DNA of 64,000 nucleotides from JAXLRU01 sp046330935. Lineage in GTDB: Bacteria > Actinomycetota > Actinomycetes > Actinomycetales > Kineosporiaceae. The notes under the pieces are model-generated. The model made no database searches. It saw only the letters and a program-made list of their open reading frames with translations, and had not been told where the DNA came from. The DNA lies in assembly GCA_046330935.1 (NCBI GenBank), contig JAXLRU010000003.1, forward strand, positions 186,001 to 250,000. Direction: 5' to 3'. Positions 58,066 to 64,000 of the stretch are shown here, piece by piece; the first letter of the stretch is position 1, and every line of letters starts with the position of its first letter. The position numbers and the translations under genes were made by a program.

Positions 58066-58797
58066 ATGACCACGACCATCCGCAGGCGGCTGGGCACGGC
58101 GGCGGGCGGCGTCGCGACGGCGGGCCTCGCGCTCGCCCTGATCGCGCCGTCCTCCGGGAGCGCGACGGGCGCACCCGTCCCGACCGCGACGACGACCGTC
58201 GGCACGCCGACGCCGTCCGCGACCGCCGACTGCTCCGGACCCGCCCCGGTGCAGGTCGCCGTCACGAGCGCGACCTCCGCGCAGCTGCTGCCCCTGCACC
58301 GCCAGGGCTGCCCCCTGCCCGCGTCGGTGACGGTCCGGCTGTTCGCCACCCAGGAGGACGCCGCGGCGGCCACGTCCCCGGTGGCCACCCTGACCGGCCC
58401 CGTGGGCCGGCCCCTGGCGGTGAAGGCCCCGGCCGGCGGCGGCGGTTACTGGTACCTGGTGGACGCGAGCACCACCGCGAAGCACCTCGCCTTCATCCCG
58501 GACTTCGGCGGCTGCCGCCTCGGGCCCGTGCGGCCGATCTCGATCTCCTCCTCCACGCTGAAGCTGACGCGCGACGGCGACGGCCGCTGCCGGCAACCCC
58601 TGCGTTCCACCGTGGTGCGGCTATTCGCGACGGAGGAGGACGCCAAGGATCGGACGTCCGCCGTCCGCACCGTCACGCTGGTCGAGACGCGCCCGGGGCA
58701 GGTCAAGAAGCTGAGGCCCGACACGACGTACTGGTACGAGACGGGCGACGGGCGGGTGGCCTCGTTCGTCACGCTGCCGAAGGGCGCCAAGGGCTGA
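58066..58797 (+). CDS. Secreted protein with two Cys-Cys/YW domains
   Basis: The 243-residue protein has a signal peptide (RRRLGTAAGGVATAGLALALIA), a Thr/Pro linker and two copies of the same domain seen at 55786: VTVRLFATQEDAAAATSPVATLTGP ending GGGYWYLVD, and STVVRLFATEEDAKDRTSAVRTVTL ending LRPDTTYWYETG, each with two Cys. It lacks the lysine linker and any catalytic domain. GGGGG precedes the ATG at 58066. It directly follows nuoD by 44 nt and may share its transcript. Confidence 0.78.
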   Translation: MTTTIRRRLGTAAGGVATAGLALALIAPSSGSATGAPVPTATTTVGTPTPSATADCSGPAPVQVAVTSATSAQLLPLHRQGCPLPASVTVRLFATQEDAAAATSPVATLTGPVGRPLAVKAPAGGGGYWYLVDASTTAKHLAFIPDFGGCRLGPVRPISISSSTLKLTRDGDGRCRQPLRSTVVRLFATEEDAKDRTSAVRTVTLVETRPGQVKKLRPDTTYWYETGDGRVASFVTLPKGAKG

Positions 58798-59030
58798 CCG
58801 ACGGCGAAGGTGTGGTTCGTCCTGGTGACCAGCCGGGCCCCGTTGGCAGGCCTGTTCGGGGCTCGCTGGTGCGTCCTGCACGGGGCCGCCGCCTGACGGG
58901 CAGGGGATCGCCCTCGGCCACGGATCGGTATCAGACCGTGACCCCGCACCTCCTGGGAGCCGTTCGCGCCCGCACGCGCAGCGCCCCCGACGCGCCACGC
59001 GCGCCCGCTCCCTTCCGCCCGAGGAGTGCC

Positions 59031-60635
59031 ATGTCGCCCCGCCTCCTGCCCCGCCGCGCGCGCGTCGCCGTCGCGGCCCTCGCCCTCACCACCGGCCTCG
59101 GTGCCGGCCTCCCCCTCACCTCGGCCGACGCCGTCCCCGTCGAGGGGCACACCGGCTGGTCGGTGCTGCTGTGCAAGTTCTCCGACCAGGCCGCCGAGCA
59201 GCACGACGCCGCCTGGTTCTCCCGATTCCTGATCACCACCGGCACCGGCGGCGTCGCCGACTACCTCGCCGACCAGTCCCGGGGCCGGATCGACCTGCGC
59301 GGCTCCGCCGTGCGCGGCTGGTACCGGATGGGCACCACCCTCGCGGCGTCGGCGTCCCAGTCGCGCTGGCAGCGGATCCAGAGCTGCGTCTCGGCGGCCG
59401 CGGCCGGCGGGTACACGGTGCCGTCGGGCAACCGGGTCGTCGCGATCATCAACGGCCAGATCGACTCGGGCTCCGCCGGGGGCGCCGTGCTGCTGGACCC
59501 GCTCGCCTGGAACGTCGGCTTCGCCGCCCACGAGATGCTCCACGGCTACGGCCTGGGCCACTCGTTCTCCAACGACACCAGCTACCAGAACGCCTCCTGG
59601 TCCCAGCCCGGGGAGTACGACGACCCCTGGGACGAGATGAGCGCGATGGCCATCTACGGCGGCTCCACCGCCTCGTTCGGCACGGCGGCCGTGGGCCTCA
59701 ACGCCTACTTCCGCGACAAGCTGGGCTGGATCCCCTTCGGCGAGGTGCTCACCCTCGGCAAGGACGGCGTCGCCAGCCGCACCGTCACCCTCACCTCGCT
59801 GGAGACGGCCGCGGCCGGCGGCACCCGGCTGATCCGGATCCCGTTCGACCCCGCCGACCTCAACCACTACTACACCGTCGAGCTGCGCCAGAAGACCGGC
59901 TGGAGCTCGGCGATCCCGGCCACCACCGTGCTCATCCACGAGGTGAAGGGCGGCACGCCGTACCTGCAGCGCAAGCTCGACGGCACCCGCGCGCTCGTCC
60001 AGTCGCTGTCGGCCAACGGCGTCACCGTCCGGGTCAACTCCGTGTCGACGTCGACGGCCAGCGTGAGCGTCAGCACCCAGATCACCGGCCGCTGCGTGCA
60101 GGGCTACGTGTGGCGCGAGGCCAACAGCAGCGACCACGTGTGCGTGACCAGTGCCACGCGCACCCAGGTCCGCGCCGACAACGCCGCGGCCGCCTCCCGC
60201 TGGGTGAACGGCGCCTACGGCCCGCACACCTGCATCAACGGCTACGTCTGGCGCGAGGCGTTCAGCGGCGACGACGTGTGCACGCTGCCCGCCAACCGCA
60301 CCCAGGCGGCCGCCGACAACGCCGCCGCGGCGTCGCGGATCAACCCCGCCCGCCTCGTCGGCGGTCCCAACGTGTGCGTCAGCGGCTACGTGTGGCGGGC
60401 CGCGGACACCAGCGACTACGTCTGCGTCACCCCCGCGGTGCGCACGGCCACCGCGAACGACAACGCGGTCAAGGCCAGCCGCTGGACCTCGGGCGCCTAC
60501 GGCCCGCACACCTGCATCAGCGGCTACGTCTGGCGCGAGGCGTGGCCCGCCGACGACGTCTGCGTCACCGGCACGGTCCGCAGCCAGGTCGCCTCGGACA
60601 ACCAGACGGCGGGCAGCCGGGTGGCCGTGCCCTGA
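59031..60635 (+). CDS. Secreted metzincin-like metalloprotease with C-terminal GYVWREA repeats
   Basis: The 534-residue protein has a signal peptide, a catalytic region containing HEMLHGYGLGHSF (HExxHxxGxxH zinc motif, residues 167-177) and SAMAIYGG about 40 residues later as a possible Met-turn. The C-terminal third holds four repeats of about 40 residues with core CxxGYVWREAxxxDxVCV, each with two Cys. This repeat type recurs in secreted actinobacterial proteins, where it may bind cell wall or carbohydrate; function is not known. GAGGAG precedes the ATG at 59031. No propeptide with a Cys switch was seen. Confidence 0.82.
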   Translation: MSPRLLPRRARVAVAALALTTGLGAGLPLTSADAVPVEGHTGWSVLLCKFSDQAAEQHDAAWFSRFLITTGTGGVADYLADQSRGRIDLRGSAVRGWYRMGTTLAASASQSRWQRIQSCVSAAAAGGYTVPSGNRVVAIINGQIDSGSAGGAVLLDPLAWNVGFAAHEMLHGYGLGHSFSNDTSYQNASWSQPGEYDDPWDEMSAMAIYGGSTASFGTAAVGLNAYFRDKLGWIPFGEVLTLGKDGVASRTVTLTSLETAAAGGTRLIRIPFDPADLNHYYTVELRQKTGWSSAIPATTVLIHEVKGGTPYLQRKLDGTRALVQSLSANGVTVRVNSVSTSTASVSVSTQITGRCVQGYVWREANSSDHVCVTSATRTQVRADNAAAASRWVNGAYGPHTCINGYVWREAFSGDDVCTLPANRTQAAADNAAAASRINPARLVGGPNVCVSGYVWRAADTSDYVCVTPAVRTATANDNAVKASRWTSGAYGPHTCISGYVWREAWPADDVCVTGTVRSQVASDNQTAGSRVAVP

Positions 60636-60660
60636 TCATGACCGTTCGTCGCCGCGCCAT

Positions 60661-60709
60661 CGCGGCAGGGCCGGTCCCGCGTGCTGCCACGCGGACCGGC
60701 CCTGCCGCG
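60661..60709 (+). terminator. Strong hairpin terminator after metzincin gene
   Basis: A 22-bp stem with a single bulged C (60661-60683 with 60688-60709) closes on a 4-nt loop, 26 nt past the stop. Confidence 0.85.
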
Positions 60710-60723
60710 TCGACCAGCACTCC

Positions 60724-60752
60724 TTGACCCGCCCCCGGGCGGGCCCTAGGGT
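60724..60752 (+). promoter_or_regulatory. Promoter of GH3 gene
   Basis: TTGACC (60724-60729) and TAGGGT (60747-60752) are separated by 17 nt, giving a leader of about 78 nt before the TTG/ATG start of the GH3 gene. An ATG at 60758 is out of frame with it. Confidence 0.65.
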
Positions 60753-60836
60753 CGCCGATGCCCTGGGAGCCGGGCCACCCCGAGCGCGCCGACGCGCCCG
60801 GGCCCACGCTCGTCGACCCCACTTCCAGGAGTCCTG

Positions 60837-63446
60837 TTGCGCATGCGCACCTTCGCCGGCGTCCCCCGCCCGGCCCTCGTCGTCAGCACGGCCGCCGCCC
60901 TGCTCCTCACCGGCGGCGGGCTCGCGCTCACCTCGGTGCAGGCATCGGCCGCCACCACCCCCTACCTCGACCCGAGCCTGCCCGTCGCCACCCGCGTCGC
61001 CGACCTGCTGTCGCGGATGAGCGTGGAGGACAAGGTCGGCCAGATGATCCAGGGCGAGCGCGTCGACGCCGGCCCCGACAAGGTCACGACCTACAAGCTA
61101 GGCTCGATCCTGTCCGGCGGCGGCTCGGCCCCCACCGACAACACGGCCTCGGGCTGGGCCGACATGTACGACGCGTACCAGAAGGCCGCGCTGGCCACCC
61201 CGCTGAAGATCCCCGTCATCTACGGCGTCGACGCCGTGCACGGGCACAACAACCTCAAGAACGCCACGATGTTCCCCCACAACATCGGCCTTGGCGCCAC
61301 CCGCAACCCCCAACTGGTGCAGCAGATCGGGCGCGCCACCGCCGAGGAGGTCGCCGCCACCGGCGTCGACTGGACCTTCGCGCCGTGCCTGTGCGTCGCC
61401 CGCAACGACCGCTGGGGACGCACCTACGAGTCCTTCGGCGAGGACCCCGCGATCGCGACGTCCATGACGTCGATCATCGACGGCTTCCAGGGCACCTCCC
61501 TGAACGACCCGACGTCGATCCTCGCCACCGCCAAGCACTACGTCGCCGACGGCGGCACCGAGGGCGGCGACGACCAGGGCGACGCGAAGATCAGCGAGGC
61601 CGAGCTGCGCGCCGTCCACCTGCCGCCGTTCAAGGCCGCCGTGCAGCGCGGCGTCGGCTCGGTGATGGTGAGCTTCTCCAGCTGGAACGGCACCAAGATG
61701 CACGGCAACAAGTACCTGATCACCGACGTCCTCAAGGGCGAGCTCGGGTTCAAGGGCTTCGTCGTCACCGACTGGGCGGCCATCGACCAGCTCGACGGCA
61801 TGAAGGGCTTCACGGTCGAGGAGATCGCCCAGGCGTTCAACGCGGGCGTCGACATGGCGATGGCGCCCGAGAACGTCGTGAACTTCTGGACCCAGCTGAA
61901 GTGGAACGTCGACAACGGCAAGATCCCCATGTCGCGGGTCGACGACGCCGTGTCGCGCATCCTCACCCAGAAGTTCGCCCTCGGGCTGTTCGAGCGTCCC
62001 TACGCCGACCGCTCGCTGGCCTCCAAGGTCGGCTCCGCCGCCCACAAGGCGCTCGCCCGCGAGGCCGTCCGCCAGTCGCAGGTGCTGCTGAAGAACAGCG
62101 GTGGCGTCCTGCCGCTCAAGCGCGGCGGCAAGATCTTCGTCGCGGGCAAGAACGCCGACGACATCGGCAACCAGGCCGGCGGCTGGACCATCACGTGGCA
62201 GGGGCGCAGCGGCGCCACCACCGCGGGCACGACCATTCTCCAGGGCATCAAGGACGTCGCGGGCTCCGGCACCACCGTCACGTACTCCCGTGACGGCTCC
62301 GGCATCGACTCCAGCTACGGTGTCGCCGTCGCCGTCGTCGGGGAGACCCCCTACGCCGAGGGCGAGGGCGACCGTCCGACCACCATGGGCCTGGACAGCA
62401 CCGACCTCGCGACGCTGGCCAAGCTCAAGTCCGCGGGCGTTCCCGTGGTGACCGTGCTCGTCTCGGGCCGCCCGCTGGACATCGCCGCGCAGCTGCCGGA
62501 CATGAACGCCCTCGTCGCCTCGTGGCTGCCGGGCACCGAGGGCGCCGGCGTGGCCGACGTCCTGTTCGGCGACTCCCCCTTCACCGGCGTCCTGCCCGTC
62601 ACCTGGCCCACCAGCGTCTCCCAGGAGCCGATCAACGTGGGCGACGGCAAGAAGGGCCTGTTCGACTTCGGGTTCGGCCTGGCCACCGACGGATCGGTGA
62701 TCACCCCCTCGCCGAGCCCGACGCCGACGACGACCACCACCACCACGAAGACGTCGACCACGAAGACCAGGACGACGAAGACCAAGTCGAGCAAGTGCAA
62801 GTCGAAGAAGTGCTCCACCAAGAAGCCCACGACGACGATCAAGACCTCGGCGTGCGTGGCCAGCAACGTGGAGCTGACCGGGACCGGTGACACCTGGGCG
62901 ACCTTCCGCGCCCCCGGGTCCACCTGCATCCCGCAGGCGATCTTCCAGTTCTCGGTCTACGCGTCGAAGAAGGACGCCGCCAACCAGAAGAACGCCGTCT
63001 GGTCGGGCCAGGTCACGCGCTCCTCGCCCACCGTGCAGGTCACCGGCCTCAAGCCGAAGAGCAAGTACTGGTGGCGGACCTCCCCGAACGCGCCCGTCGC
63101 CGGGCCGCTCACGACCAAGATCCGGGTGGACGCCGTCCCCGCGGCGGCGCTCGGCGAGGGCGTGGCCTGCGCGGCCTCCCTGCAGGTCGTCGACCGGTGG
63201 GCCGGCGGGTACCGCGCCGCCCTCACCGTGACGGCGGGTCGCTCGGGCGCGCCGTCCTGGTCGGTGTCCTGGCTGCCCGGCACCGGAACGTCGGTGCTGC
63301 AGGCGGGCGGGGCGGCCCTGCCCTCGGGCGGCACCGCCGTGGTCGGCGGGAGCCGGCTGCGGGCCGGGGCGAGCACCACGCTCACGGTCACCGGGTCGGC
63401 CACGGGCGAGCTCGTCCAGCCGGTCCTGGGCTGCACCGCGGGCTGA
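60837..63446 (+). CDS. Secreted GH3 beta-glucosidase with Lys/Thr linker, Cys-Cys/YW domain and CBM2-like C-terminus
   Basis: The 869-residue exo-enzyme should release glucose from beta-glucans or cellobiose. After a signal peptide come the GH3 N domain (KVGQMIQGERVDAG, IYGVDAVHGHNN, RWGRTYESFGEDP, KHYVADGG, FVVTDWAAID with the nucleophile Asp near residue 312) and the GH3 C domain (VVGETPYAEGEGDRP, SWLPGTEGAGVADVLFGD). A basic KT-rich linker (KTRTTKTKSSKCKSKKC) leads to one Cys-Cys/YW domain (FSVYASKKDAANQKNAVW...YWWRTS) and a C-terminal CBM2-like domain (about residues 775-869). AGGAG lies 5 nt before TTG 60837; ATG 60843 is an alternative start. Confidence 0.9.
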   Translation: MRMRTFAGVPRPALVVSTAAALLLTGGGLALTSVQASAATTPYLDPSLPVATRVADLLSRMSVEDKVGQMIQGERVDAGPDKVTTYKLGSILSGGGSAPTDNTASGWADMYDAYQKAALATPLKIPVIYGVDAVHGHNNLKNATMFPHNIGLGATRNPQLVQQIGRATAEEVAATGVDWTFAPCLCVARNDRWGRTYESFGEDPAIATSMTSIIDGFQGTSLNDPTSILATAKHYVADGGTEGGDDQGDAKISEAELRAVHLPPFKAAVQRGVGSVMVSFSSWNGTKMHGNKYLITDVLKGELGFKGFVVTDWAAIDQLDGMKGFTVEEIAQAFNAGVDMAMAPENVVNFWTQLKWNVDNGKIPMSRVDDAVSRILTQKFALGLFERPYADRSLASKVGSAAHKALAREAVRQSQVLLKNSGGVLPLKRGGKIFVAGKNADDIGNQAGGWTITWQGRSGATTAGTTILQGIKDVAGSGTTVTYSRDGSGIDSSYGVAVAVVGETPYAEGEGDRPTTMGLDSTDLATLAKLKSAGVPVVTVLVSGRPLDIAAQLPDMNALVASWLPGTEGAGVADVLFGDSPFTGVLPVTWPTSVSQEPINVGDGKKGLFDFGFGLATDGSVITPSPSPTPTTTTTTTKTSTTKTRTTKTKSSKCKSKKCSTKKPTTTIKTSACVASNVELTGTGDTWATFRAPGSTCIPQAIFQFSVYASKKDAANQKNAVWSGQVTRSSPTVQVTGLKPKSKYWWRTSPNAPVAGPLTTKIRVDAVPAAALGEGVACAASLQVVDRWAGGYRAALTVTAGRSGAPSWSVSWLPGTGTSVLQAGGAALPSGGTAVVGGSRLRAGASTTLTVTGSATGELVQPVLGCTAG

Positions 63447-63462
63447 GAACCCCGCACGTCGA

Positions 63463-63502
63463 GGCCGGTGTCCGGCGCGGTTTCCCGCGCCGGGCGCCGG
63501 CC
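63463..63502 (+). terminator. Hairpin terminator after GH3 gene
   Basis: An 18-bp stem with two G-U pairs (63463-63480 with 63485-63502) has a TTTC loop. A second GGGCGCCGGCC copy follows at about 63520. Confidence 0.75.
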
Positions 63503-63593
63503 TTCGCCGTCTCACCCCGGGCGCCGGCCCTCGCCGACCCCCGCTCCCCTCCGGACGGCGCCGCCTCGCGCTGCCGCTGCCCGACGGCGCGCT

Positions 63594-63599
63594 TACGGT
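63594..63599 (+). promoter_or_regulatory. TACGGT -10 element, probable leaderless start
   Basis: TACGGT ends 6 nt before ATG 63606 without a ribosome site between, the same geometry as at 15425 and 45993. Confidence 0.45.
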
Positions 63600-63605
63600 G
63601 CGCTC

Positions 63606-64000
63606 ATGGACCTCGGACTCGGCGACAGCGTCGCGATCGTCACCGGCGCGGACTCGGGCATCGGCCTGGCCACCGCCACGGAACTGGCCCGGGCGGGCGC
63701 GCACGTGGCGCTCACCGACGTCGACGCCGACCGGCTGGGCGAGGCCGCGTCCCGGCTGGCCGGCGACGCCGGTCTCACCCCGGCGGACGCCGAGCGGCGC
63801 CTGCTGACCGTCGCGGCCGACCTCACCCGCGACGCCGACGTCGCCGCGCTGCTCGAGGCCGTCCGTGGCGCGTGGGGCGAGGCCGGCGTCCTGGTCCATG
63901 CGGCGGGGATCACCGGCGCCACGGGGGACTTCCTCGACGTCGACCTCGACGGCTGGCGGAGCACCTTCGAGACCGACCTGTTCGCGGCGGTGCGCGTGGT
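63606..64000 (+). CDS. Short-chain dehydrogenase/reductase (3' end outside window)
   Basis: The visible 131 codons encode the N-terminal half of a classical SDR: SVAIVTGADSGIGLATATELARAGAHVALTDVDADRL (TGxxxGIG cofactor loop with an acidic beta-2 end favouring NAD), LLTVAADLTRDADVAALLEAV and VLVHAAGITG (NAAG-type motif). The catalytic Ser-Tyr-Lys lie beyond the window. The substrate is unknown. The ATG at 63606 is the only start that keeps the Rossmann loop at its normal position. Confidence 0.88.
   Translation, partial: MDLGLGDSVAIVTGADSGIGLATATELARAGAHVALTDVDADRLGEAASRLAGDAGLTPADAERRLLTVAADLTRDADVAALLEAVRGAWGEAGVLVHAAGITGATGDFLDVDLDGWRSTFETDLFAAVRV

Noticed and set aside
57184..58797. A 537-codon open frame overlapping most of nuoD.
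   Set aside because: Only the part from the ATG at 58066 looks like protein (signal peptide and domain copies); the earlier part is a shadow of nuoD.
60758..62293. A leaderless-looking ATG at 60758, 6 nt after TAGGGT, starting a 511-codon frame.
   Set aside because: The frame is a shadow of the GH3 gene with low-complexity translation; the promoter fits the GH3 gene itself.

Overview
The window is 64 kb of very GC-rich, gene-dense DNA from an actinobacterium. The evidence is lineage-typical genes (Lsr2, bS22, a BldC-like regulator, ClpC, radA-disA, ANTAR and baeRF families), frequent GTG starts, 4-nt stop/start overlaps and apparently leaderless promoters. The gene set and order suggest Kineosporiales or a relative, but this cannot be fixed from sequence reading alone. 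No rRNA, tRNA, CRISPR array, insertion sequence or prophage gene was recognised.

Layout. 1-3 kb: sugar epimerase (partial), bS22, BldC-like regulator, AcuC-type deacetylase. 3-8 kb: secreted GH16 enzyme, TrkA-TrkH potassium uptake, ProC and a proline-dehydrogenase-like protein. 8-17 kb: a sensor-GGDEF diguanylate cyclase, a secreted NlpC/P60 protein ending in seven near-identical propeller blades, an ABC exporter with a TetR regulator, a sugar-phosphate isomerase-like protein, two small + strand genes and a membrane protein. 17.5-21 kb: radA-disA-mutY, a DNA repair and c-di-AMP operon. 21-27 kb: a 1,358-residue secreted multidomain SGNH hydrolase, a lipoprotein, a DUF2975/XRE pair with tandem operators, a zinc-ribbon protein and a GNAT enzyme. 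27.6-30 kb: a manganese-riboswitch-controlled TerC exporter and a baeRF protein. 30-38 kb: clpC, lsr2, lysS, topoisomerase IB and a GAF-ANTAR regulator. 38-46 kb: a glycosyltransferase, a STAS protein and a NAD/pantothenate block (DUF2520, panC, nadB, nadC) interrupted by an SPFH-RHH pair. 46-64 kb: a long secretome region (two sedolisin-like proteases, a metzincin-like protease, a GH3 beta-glucosidase and repeat proteins) that also holds a solitary nuoD, a MidA-type methyltransferase and two PH-domain membrane proteins.

Two themes deserve attention. First, several secreted proteins share a Lys/Thr/Arg-rich linker, and three share a Cys-Cys/DA/YW domain (five copies) that I do not recognise. 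Second, a stand-alone nuoD sits about 3 kb from a MidA methyltransferase gene, the family that methylates the equivalent subunit in mitochondria.

Caution: at least 13 otherwise intact genes carry small frame breaks, nearly all explained by loss of one base in a G/C run. These are most likely consensus errors in the assembly, so the affected genes are annotated as intact proteins with the break noted.
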